A program made the translations under genes and the position numbers. From Mycobacterium sp. (GTDB taxonomy: Bacteria > Actinomycetota > Actinomycetes > Mycobacteriales > Mycobacteriaceae), in NCBI GenBank assembly GCA_025965815.1, contig JAOPWF010000408.1, forward strand, positions 1 through 8,328: DNA of 8,328 nt, written 5' to 3'. Positions 1 to 5,819 of this stretch are shown one piece after another (the stretch's first letter is position 1; every line of letters starts with the position of its first letter). The notes under the pieces were generated by a model, which saw nothing but the letters and a program-made list of their open reading frames with translations, made no database searches and was not told the DNA's origin.

Positions 1-1
1 G

Positions 2-1384
2 ACCTGTGTGCTATATGAGTGTCTGACCTCCAGCCAGCCGATTCCCGGAGACAGAGTGGAGCAGCAGATCGCCGGTCACCTCACGAATGCACCGCCGCGG
101 CCCTCGATTTCCCGGCCGGGGCTGTCACTGCAACTGGATGCGGTGATCGCCGCGGGCATGGCCAAAGACCCCGACGAGCGCTATGACACGACCATCGAGT
201 TGGCCCGCGCGGCCCGGTCGGCGATCACCACTTCCATCCCGAAGCCACCATCACTGCCTGAGTCGCAGCACACAGCCGCCGGGGTATCGGCCTCGGCGCC
301 GACACAGGCCCGAGCAGGCGAGCACGCTGCCGAGCCCTGGGCGCCGACACAGGCCCGAGCGGCCGAGGACGCTGCCGAGCCGGGGGCCCCGACACAGGCC
401 CGACCGGCCGAGCACGCTGCCGAGCCAACCCAGGAGCAGTTGCCGGATGCTGCGCTGCCACCCGTGCCATGGTGGCAACGCAAGGCGGTAGTGGTCCCGA
501 TTGCCATCATCCTGCTGATGGCCGCTAGCGTCACAATCGTCATCACCTTGAGCGGAGACGATCAGGCTCCGCGCCAGGGTGGGCCCCTCGACGGCACATT
601 CGCCGTCGACTTCGCCCCGGGAACAATGCCTAATGGCCAGCCATACGAAAACGCGCCGGGCGGACGTGAGACATGGGTGATTGAATCGGCGTGCCGTGCC
701 GACGGTTGTGTGGCCACCGCATCGAAGGTCAACGGATCTCAGCCCACGACGTCGACATTGGTGCTCGACAAGATTGGCGGACGCTGGATAACGACCAGCG
801 CGACACCACGGACATGTCAGAACGTTCCGACCGAATTTTGGGAGACGATGTCACTGCAGCCACGGCCCGACGGCACGCTGCAGGGCGAGTTCATTGTTCG
901 GTCGACGACCAGTTGTGCCCGCAACCAGCAGGTGACCTTCACCCGCACCGGGGACATTCAACCCAATGTGTCAATCGCCGACCCCAAAGCTCAGCCGCCG
1001 CGGGTGGCTTCTTCAGCCCAAGGGCTGCACGGCCAATATAGGGAGACAGACAAATATGCGGACGGCCGCAGCGCCGAAGCTAACTTTGACATTCAGACGT
1101 ACTGTCTTCGCACTGGCGAGCGCTGCCTCAGCTTTTGGCAAAATCCGGACGACATCAAGACTTTGGTCTTCGCACAGGGCCGGTGGGTCTTGGCGAACAC
1201 GTTAGCCGACTCCACGTGCCAGGCCGGCGGTCGTGCCCACCGCGAAATAAGCCTGGAATACCCACTGCCCCAACCGTCGCAGGATCCGATCACACTCCTC
1301 ACGGGGCGTGGCCATTACACAGTCACCGGCGATTGTCCCTTCAACAGCGACTTTGACTCTCGGGCTGAGCGCACCGGGGACTGA
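2..1384 (+). CDS. Receptor-type Ser/Thr protein kinase, C-terminal part (5' end outside window)
   Basis: The reading frame is already open at base 2, so the start and catalytic core (glycine loop, HRD, DFG) lie upstream of the window. The first codons read TCVLYECLT, aligning with TCVLHECLTG in the second kinase here, followed by the end of the C-lobe (GMAKDPDERY). A Pro/Ala-rich cytoplasmic linker with three 15-residue repeats follows. After WWQRK comes one membrane segment of about 22 residues (about 485-550), then an outer domain of about 275 residues. The outer domain has two related halves, each with four cysteines and each ending in RTGD, the last RTGD at the stop. Mycobacterial kinases of this layout sense an external cue and phosphorylate cytoplasmic proteins on Ser/Thr; ligand and substrates are unknown. 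It is clearly paralogous to the kinase at 2914. The family call is firm; no individual gene name is justified. Confidence 0.9.
   Translation, partial: TCVLYECLTSSQPIPGDRVEQQIAGHLTNAPPRPSISRPGLSLQLDAVIAAGMAKDPDERYDTTIELARAARSAITTSIPKPPSLPESQHTAAGVSASAPTQARAGEHAAEPWAPTQARAAEDAAEPGAPTQARPAEHAAEPTQEQLPDAALPPVPWWQRKAVVVPIAIILLMAASVTIVITLSGDDQAPRQGGPLDGTFAVDFAPGTMPNGQPYENAPGGRETWVIESACRADGCVATASKVNGSQPTTSTLVLDKIGGRWITTSATPRTCQNVPTEFWETMSLQPRPDGTLQGEFIVRSTTSCARNQQVTFTRTGDIQPNVSIADPKAQPPRVASSAQGLHGQYRETDKYADGRSAEANFDIQTYCLRTGERCLSFWQNPDDIKTLVFAQGRWVLANTLADSTCQAGGRAHREISLEYPLPQPSQDPITLLTGRGHYTVTGDCPFNSDFDSRAERTGD
296..430 (+). repeat. Three in-frame 45-bp tandem repeats in kinase linker
   Basis: Three consecutive 45-bp units start at 296, 341 and 386 and encode APTQARAGEHAAEPW, APTQARAAEDAAEPG and APTQARPAEHAAEPT. 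They lie in the cytoplasmic juxtamembrane linker between kinase domain and membrane helix. Unit length is a multiple of three, so copy-number change would alter linker length without breaking the frame. The second kinase has a Pro-rich linker of other sequence without this repeat. Confidence 0.9.
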
Positions 1385-1482
1385 GCCCGGGATTCAATAG
1401 ATCTCTTTCGGCAGGAACAGTCGGAGACACTGTGCAACAGCTAGCCGGCACAGCGTTCTGGTCAAGTGTCCTGCGCCTTAAA

Positions 1483-1488
1483 TATGAT
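1483..1488 (+). promoter_or_regulatory. Possible -10 element of the relic transposase gene
   Basis: TATGAT sits in an unusually AT-rich stretch (about 1479-1498), 21 nt before the transposase ATG at 1510. No convincing -35 box is visible. Short inverted copies AGTGTC (1465-1470) and GACACT (1500-1505) flank this stretch, so the element's left terminus may lie near 1464. Weak evidence only. Confidence 0.25.
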
Positions 1489-1509
1489 GATTAATTGTAG
1501 ACACTGGGT

Positions 1510-2000
1510 ATGGCGAGTAGGGGCAGGCCGGTAGCGGAGTTGGTGTTGACCGCCGAGGAGCGGGAAACGTTGCAGCGGTGGGCGCGGCGGGCGAAGTCCT
1601 CGTAGGCGCTGGCGCAGCGGTGTCGCATTGTGTTGGGTTGTGCGGCAGGTAAATCCAATAAGCAAGTCGCTGCCGAAGTCGGTGTGTGGCCTCAGACGGT
1701 GGGGTGTGGCGGTGGCGGTTCGTGGAGTCTCGTCTGGACGGGCTGGCCGACGAACCGCGTCCGGGCGCGCCGCGGACGATCTCTGAGGAGGCGGTCGAGG
1801 AGGTGATCGTGGCGACCTTGGAGCGCCAACCCAAAGACGCCACGCACTGGTCGCGGGCGTCGATGGCCCACGAGAGCGGATTGTCGAAGTCCACGGTGGG
1901 TCGGATCTTGAAAGCGTTCGGGCTCAAGCCCCATCAGGTCGACACGTTCAAGATCAGCAGTGATCCGCAGCTCATCGACAAGGTGCGCGACGTGGTCGGC
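1510..2000 (+). pseudogene. IS630-family transposase, truncated and inactivated
   Basis: The translation from ATG 1510 begins MASRGRPVAELVLTAEER and continues, after lesions, with IS630-type helix-turn-helix text such as SNKQVAAEVGVWPQTVG, DEPRPGAPRTI and SGLSKSTVGRILKAFGLKPH. Three lesions are visible. An in-frame TAG at 1603-1605 replaces codon 32, most simply CAG to TAG. A one-base deletion near 1700-1706 moves the frame from that of 1510 to that of 1686. Homology stops after DKVRDVVG at about 2000, before the catalytic DDE core, where the family normally continues for some 180 more residues. Only the DNA-binding N-terminal half remains, so it cannot transpose. It abuts an opposite-strand sensor-domain relic, suggesting deletion or rearrangement at the insertion site. 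Family assignment is from recognised sequence patterns, not a search. Confidence 0.85.
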
Positions 2001-2225
2001 GGTGTGCATGGCTGTGTACCCGGTATCGGCGAAGACCGCACGTTCGCCGGTGAAGATCATTCCGACGCACGCAGGCGGCGTCACGAGATTTGCGTTGTTG
2101 AGCATCCCGTGAGTCGTCTGCTTCACCTGCATCAGCGGATCACCAGGGCCACCGATCTGTGTGTTCATCTCGGCAGGCGTAAGCAGGACGTGTCGATCGC
2201 GGAGGCCGCGAACACCCGGGGTGCA
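2001..2225 (-). pseudogene. PknH_C-like extracellular sensor domain relic
   Basis: On the minus strand the text LLTPAEMNTQIG, then VTPPACVGMIF and FADTGYTAM (about 2189 down to 2010), matches the pattern of the PknH-like extracellular domain (PF14032): a leading L(S/T)PAE(I/M)N, a conserved PPxCxG and a Y/F-A-x-(S/T)-GYTA segment. That domain occurs in PknH and in many mycobacterial lipoproteins as a ligand-sensing module. In the preceding frame the text PRVFAASAID runs up to the LLTPAEM segment, with a frame change near 2190, as if one linker had been broken by an indel. The 3' end is cut off at about 2000, where the inverted transposase fragment begins. It lacks the second half of the domain and has no intact start, so it is a relic. 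Confidence 0.65.
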
Positions 2226-2229
2226 GGGA

Positions 2230-2735
2230 TTATCCCAGCGACCGGGGAGGTGGCCGGTTGGCGGTGCTGGATTCGGCTACGCGGCAATCGGTGGCCGATG
2301 CCATGGGTGTGGTGACCGGGTCTGGCGTAGGCGGGGCGCAAACCGGTAACAACGAGCTTTGTCCGAGTTGATGAATCTGGGCGATGGCGTCATTGAGACT
2401 GCCGGTCGGCAGCCCGGCGACCACTTGTGCGCGCTCCGACGGGCGCACGTCGTTGACCTTGAGGAGCGGACAGCCGTCTGTGGCTGGCCCAAGCTGATGA
2501 GCGACAGATCATTTCGTTCGTTCAAACAGCCGAACAAGTATGGCTCCTGAAGTCGGTAGCCGAGCACTGAGCCGTGGACACCGCGCATGATCGAGACCGT
2601 GCCGTCATTCGCGCTGACGTAGTAGTTGCTGCGGATGGTCTCCCGACCAATCGCCAGACCGGCAAACAAGAGCAACAACACGATCACGGACAGAACTACG
2701 CCGTTTCGGGCGACCCGTCCTGGAAGGGCCTCAGC
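2230..2735 (-). pseudogene. PstP-like Ser/Thr phosphatase relic: membrane segment and ectodomain only
   Basis: Reading the minus strand from about 2735, a hydrophobic segment (GVVLSVIVLLLLFAGLAIGR) is followed by SNYYVSANDGTVSIMRGVHG, then EPYLFGCLNERNDLSLISLGQ. After a frame change at about 2474-2480 it continues LLKVNDVRPSERAQVVAGL, SLNDAIAQIHQLG, SSLLPVCAPP, ending near TDCRVAE and a TAA at 2232-2230. This follows, segment by segment, the C-terminal half of mycobacterial PstP, the PP2C-family phosphatase that reverses Pkn kinase phosphorylation (SNYYV, SIMRG, PYLMGCL, RPPERAQV, SLLPPC, DCR in PstP, from memory). The catalytic PP2C domain is absent: its expected place is taken by the start region of the second kinase gene. 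It therefore cannot be an active phosphatase. The housekeeping pstP normally sits near pknA/pknB, so this is probably a degraded paralogue. Confidence 0.75.
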
Positions 2736-2861
2736 TCCGATGTGGCCGACGTCAACCTCGTTCTGATGCCGGCATAAGGAAAGCAAACCCAGCAGGATAG
2801 GCCGGCGGTCGGTCGCATCGCCCGGTTGGCACGAAGTTGCTGCACCACTTGTTGGCTGGGG

Positions 2862-2867
2862 GATAAT
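2862..2867 (+). promoter_or_regulatory. Possible -10 box upstream of the second kinase
   Basis: GATAAT differs from TATAAT at one position and lies about 47 nt before the chosen GTG start. The best -35-like hexamer is TTGCTG at 2837-2842, with a long 19-nt spacer. Transcription from here would leave a leader of about 40 nt. Evidence is sequence resemblance only. Confidence 0.3.
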
Positions 2868-2900
2868 GGTGAGTTGGCCTTGCATTAGCTGGCTGGCCAG

Positions 2901-2909
2901 GTGGGAGGG
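2901..2909 (+). promoter_or_regulatory. Ribosome binding site choosing GTG 2914
   Basis: The G-rich run GTGGGAGGG ends four bases before GTG 2914. The frame stays open back to an ATG at 2866, but the residues added there do not resemble kinase N-termini and lack a clear Shine-Dalgarno. TTG 2911 is another, too closely spaced, candidate. Starting at 2914 gives MEGTPFGRYRLL, the usual beginning of this kinase group. Confidence 0.6.
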
Positions 2910-2913
2910 CTTG

Positions 2914-4869
2914 GTGGAGGGCACTCCGTTCGGGCGATACCGGTTGCTGACGTTGCTGGGCCGCGGCGGCATGGGCGAGGTGTGGCGTGCGTTCGACCCC
3001 GCCACCAACCGTGTCGTCGCCGTGAAGGTATTGCCGGCGAATCTGGCTAACGATCCGCAGTTCGAACAACGGTTCCGCCGGGAAGCGTTCGCCGCTGCCG
3101 GTCTCGCCAACCCGCACGTGGTGCCGATCCACTATTTCGGCGAAATCGACGGCCGCCTCTACGTGGACATGCGGCTCATCGAAGGCGCCGACCTGCAAAG
3201 CATCCTCGCCCACGGGCCGCTGGAGCCGGCCCGCGCGGTCGGCATCATTGATCAGGTCGCCTCGGCGCTACAGGCCGCACATCGGATCGGTTTGGTGCAC
3301 CGCGACGTCAAACCGTCGAACATTTTGGTCGACGAAGATGACTTCGCTTATCTGATCGATTTCGGCATTGCCCGCGCGGCCGGGGAAACGGGACTGACAG
3401 GTACCGGAAATGTGATCGGCACCTGGGCCTACCTGGCGCCGGAGCGGCTGACCAGCGGGCAGACCGACCCCCGCGCCGACATCTACGCCCTAACGTGCGT
3501 GTTGCACGAGTGTCTGACCGGCATTAAACCCTTCCCCGGCAACAGTGTTGAACAACAGATCACCGGGCATTTGACGTTGCCCCCGCCGCGCCCGTCGGTA
3601 CTTCAGGACACGGTGCCGACCGCAATGGACGCCATCATCGCCAAGGGAATGGCAAAAAACCCCGATGAGCGTTACCCGACAGCCAAAGAGATGTCGAAAG
3701 TCGCACGCGCCGCCATCACCCAACCGATCGCAACGCCCGAGCCGACGATGCAGGCCCCGCAGCGCACCGAACCGGCCCCTGTCCCACCCAGAGGATTCCT
3801 TGCGTCGCCCGACAATCGGGCCACACCAAGCGGTGTGTCACCGTCCGCGCCCACCCAACAACGGCCACCAACCAACCCCAGTCTTTGGGGCCACGTTCCC
3901 CACGGCGCTGGACAAACCGCGCCCAAGAAATTCTCCAGGAAACGCGCGGCGATCTTAGGCGGTTTGAGTGTGATCGCCGTGCTTATCGTCGTTGCGGCGG
4001 TTCTCGTGTCCAACCAAGGCGACTCGTCGCCTGCCACCACCACCAGCGAAACCCCCACCGCAGTTCCCAACACCGGGCCGTTCACCGGGACCTTCACCGT
4101 CGACTTCGGCCCAGCGGTCAATCTGGCGGGAAAGCCAGTGGAAGGTGGGCCGCCGCCATACCAGGAGACGTGGCGTCTGCGGTCGGTGTGCAGGGCCAGC
4201 GGGTGTGTGGCCACCGCATCCACCGGTGGGCGGTTTATCCCTAAGGAGGTGGTATTCGACGACGTCGGAGGGCGCTGGCTAACGGTAGTCACGTCACAAG
4301 ATAAGTGCAGGAACCTCGACAGCGAACGGTTTGACGTGGTCTGGCTACAACCGCGGCCCGACGGCACCATGTCCGGCGAAAAGATAGCGGCTCTTTCGAT
4401 GGGGTGTTACGCCAAGCGAAGCGTCACCTTCACCCGAACCGGAGACACCGACGTTGGTGCCCTGAGCGACCCGGCCAGCCAGCCGCCGCGGGTGGTATCC
4501 CCGGCAGAAGCGCTACACGGCCGCTACCACATGGAAGTAAGCTACCCGTCCGGTACCAAGCAGGAGCTCGACCTCGGTGTGCGAACGGACTGCCTGCGCA
4601 CCGGCGATCGATGCATGAGCTATATGCTCGCTTCCGAAAGCGGGTTCGAATTGGTCTTCGGAAACGGAAAGTGGACCCGCACCGAAGTCTTTGACGTCCC
4701 CTGCTCAGCCGGCGGCACAAGCCAAGACAAACACAGCGCAGAGTTCCCGCTTCCGCAACCGCCTCAGGATCCCATCACGCTGCTTTCTGGGCGGGGCCAC
4801 AAAGAATCGACAGGCACTGCCTGCCTTAGTACTGACTACAACCAGAAGTTCGTCCGCACCGGTGACTGA
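2914..4869 (+). CDS. Transmembrane Ser/Thr protein kinase with duplicated Cys-rich outer domain
   Basis: This is a complete 651-residue kinase of the PknE/PknF-like mycobacterial group. Catalytic parts in order: glycine loop GRGGMGEV (16-23), ATP-anchoring VAVK Lys38, helix-C Glu57, HRDVKPSN (129-136) with catalytic Asp131, DFG (149-151), and an activation loop with Thr162, Thr164 and GTWAYLAPE (169-177). All needed residues are present, so it should be active, probably switched on by loop autophosphorylation. A Pro-rich linker (about 270-340) leads to one membrane helix (about 345-366). The outer part has two related halves (390-511 and 534-651), each ending RTGD, with cysteines at 426, 431, 465, 498 and 560, 567, 597, 637. 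Ligand and targets are unknown. The kinase ending at 1384 is a paralogue, indicating tandem duplication. No gene symbol is assigned because several Pkn paralogues share this layout. Confidence 0.93.
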   Translation: MEGTPFGRYRLLTLLGRGGMGEVWRAFDPATNRVVAVKVLPANLANDPQFEQRFRREAFAAAGLANPHVVPIHYFGEIDGRLYVDMRLIEGADLQSILAHGPLEPARAVGIIDQVASALQAAHRIGLVHRDVKPSNILVDEDDFAYLIDFGIARAAGETGLTGTGNVIGTWAYLAPERLTSGQTDPRADIYALTCVLHECLTGIKPFPGNSVEQQITGHLTLPPPRPSVLQDTVPTAMDAIIAKGMAKNPDERYPTAKEMSKVARAAITQPIATPEPTMQAPQRTEPAPVPPRGFLASPDNRATPSGVSPSAPTQQRPPTNPSLWGHVPHGAGQTAPKKFSRKRAAILGGLSVIAVLIVVAAVLVSNQGDSSPATTTSETPTAVPNTGPFTGTFTVDFGPAVNLAGKPVEGGPPPYQETWRLRSVCRASGCVATASTGGRFIPKEVVFDDVGGRWLTVVTSQDKCRNLDSERFDVVWLQPRPDGTMSGEKIAALSMGCYAKRSVTFTRTGDTDVGALSDPASQPPRVVSPAEALHGRYHMEVSYPSGTKQELDLGVRTDCLRTGDRCMSYMLASESGFELVFGNGKWTRTEVFDVPCSAGGTSQDKHSAEFPLPQPPQDPITLLSGRGHKESTGTACLSTDYNQKFVRTGD

Positions 4870-4930
4870 AGTGCGGCGTGCACGGCGCAAGTCGACGCAG
4901 TACTGATCGTCTCAAGTGGGGACGAACAGT

Positions 4931-4948
4931 GTTGTCCGGGTGGACAAC
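4931..4948 (+). terminator. Hairpin after the second kinase gene
   Basis: GTTGTCC and GGACAAC form a perfect 7-bp stem around a 4-base GGGT loop, 62 nt past the kinase stop. There is no T-tract, which is common for mycobacterial terminator-like hairpins. It could also act in the other direction, stopping leftward transcription from the phage relic. Confidence 0.5.
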
Positions 4949-4998
4949 CAGCCTTCGGAATGATTTGGCGGGGATGCGGTCCTGAAACATCGGCGGGT

Positions 4999-5437
4999 TC
5001 AGGATGCCCCGAACGGGGTGTCGTCGTGCCCGTCATCGGGCGCCACCGCGCCGATTCGCCGCTCGGCTGCCGGTGTCAGTCGAACTCGGCTGCGTATGCC
5101 ATGAGTTGAGCTGCGGCCACCTCCGCGACACCCACAGCGGGGTGCTTATGCGCCCGTCCCGCTATCAGGATTCACCAACGTCGTTCCCTCAGCCCGGTAT
5201 TGCCTGACCGCGTCGACGAACGCGCGGCGCGGTCTTCGGGCTTGAGCACGGTCCAGGGCCTCCAAGCGGCCACAAACACGGCGCTCGGCCCCTGCCTCAG
5301 CGTCGAGCCACTCAGGGCGGCTCCGGCGCCTCCCTTCGGGATGGCGGAGGCTGAGAAACGGGTCTACCAGCCGAATCTTTGCCCTCGGAACGACCATTCA
5401 GCAACAGTAGCTTCGCCGGCTTGGCTCGACGGCCCAT
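4999..5437 (-). pseudogene. Phage terminase small subunit (P27 family), frameshifted
   Basis: Conceptual joining of three minus-strand frames recovers an almost full-length protein of about 145 residues. It starts MGRRAKPAKLLLLNG at ATG 5437 and continues EAPEPP, EWLDAEAGAE, VLKPEDRAA, FVDAVRQYRAEG, LVNPDSG, HKHPAVGVAEVAAAQLMAYA, then LTPAAERRIG and a final DDTPFGAS before TGA at 5001-4999. This order is typical of the P27-type small terminase subunit, which recognises phage DNA and hands it to the large subunit for packaging. Frame changes occur near 5315, 5250, 5222, 5150 and 5082, and a Trp normally following the GAE segment is missing, so at least five indels separate it from a working gene. 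Neither the large terminase subunit nor a portal gene is visible beside it, making it an orphan prophage remnant. The uninterrupted order of motifs makes the call strong, though no search was run. Confidence 0.82.
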
Positions 5438-5529
5438 CAGAACCCCCATGCGGGAGTTTTGTGCAGAGATGACCGAACCCACCCTGGCGCGGTTGTTTCG
5501 GGCGGCGATTGGAGGCGTCCCCACCCGGG

Positions 5530-5548
5530 GAGTGACGTCTTGTCACTC
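5530..5548. other. Inverted repeat (hairpin)
   Basis: GAGTGAC and GTCACTC form a perfect 7-bp stem with a 5-base GTCTT loop. It lies between the terminase relic and the VOC fragment and overlaps the stop of the latter. It may be an old terminator or a junction scar; no T-tract is present on either strand. Confidence 0.4.
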
Positions 5549-5661
5549 ACCTCGGTCTGGTCTTGCCACGTTTTCGACTGTGTAGCCCAACTTCTCGAAG
5601 AACTTGGCGGACTTACCCAGTTGTGGGTCTCCAGGTACACCGCCTCGATGCCGTCGGTCAT
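5543..5661 (-). pseudogene. Glyoxalase/VOC-family protein, N-terminal fragment
   Basis: ATG 5661 is preceded by AAGGAG at good distance and begins MTDGIEAVYLETHNW. The next residues make sense only after a change of frame at about 5615, giving KSAKFFEKLGYTVE. Together this reads as the first beta-alpha unit of a VOC-fold protein (glyoxalase, bleomycin-resistance or dioxygenase superfamily), where a strand ending ETHNW is followed by a GKSAKFF helix. A single missing base near 5615 explains the shift. Homology then fades after about 5573 and a TGA follows at 5545-5543. A normal family member has about 110-140 residues, so more than two thirds is missing, including most metal ligands. The intact start signals and the sudden loss suggest that the 3' part was deleted, perhaps with arrival or decay of the adjacent phage DNA. 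Confidence 0.6.
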
Positions 5662-5777
5662 GTCACCTCTCCTTGTCCGTTGATCCACGAGTGTCCAGGT
5701 ATGCCCGCAGAGCGCGGACAGCGACATCTCGGTATCGATGGCGTGATCCCGGAAGGGCCCGCCGGCTCGTCGCAGGA
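5662..5777. other. Short non-coding stretch between VOC fragment and permease terminator
   Basis: Apart from the ribosome binding site of the VOC fragment at its left end (CTCCTT at about 5668-5673 read on the + strand), no gene, repeat or convincing promoter was found. Open frames crossing it on both strands are out-of-frame extensions of the neighbouring permease region. Confidence 0.5.
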
Positions 5778-5806
5778 GACCCCCGAACGCCGAGCGCGCG
5801 GGGGTC
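5778..5806 (-). terminator. Terminator-like hairpin after permease
   Basis: GACCCCCG (5778-5785) and CGGGGGTC (5799-5806) form a perfect, very GC-rich 8-bp stem with a 13-base loop, 14 nt past the permease stop on the minus strand. There is no T-tract, as in many mycobacterial intrinsic terminator candidates. Its place at the end of the monooxygenase-permease unit supports the role. Confidence 0.6.
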
Positions 5807-5819
5807 CCTGCGTCGTGCG

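Noticed and set aside
296..430. Tandem repeats as a CRISPR array or minisatellite outside genes
   Set aside because: Units are directly adjacent without spacers, are in frame with the kinase and fit its Pro/Ala-rich linker.
1603..1605. TAG in the transposase as a programmed readthrough codon
   Set aside because: The same gene also has a frameshift and lacks its catalytic half, so ordinary decay explains the stop.
2277..3110. 277-codon minus-strand frame as one intact protein
   Set aside because: Its first half is antisense to the start of the second kinase. Only the part below about 2735 resembles PstP, and the homology leaves this frame at about 2474-2480. It is treated as a relic.
4870..4998. 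Start of a large terminase subunit after the small-subunit relic
   Set aside because: None of the minus-strand frames here shows Walker A or other large-terminase text before the kinase gene begins.
5438..5540. Possible end of an HNH endonuclease gene upstream of the terminase relic
   Set aside because: One minus-strand frame contains KQPRQGGFGH, faintly like the end of phage HNH proteins that often precede P27 terminases, but no HNH catalytic text is visible, so it was not annotated.
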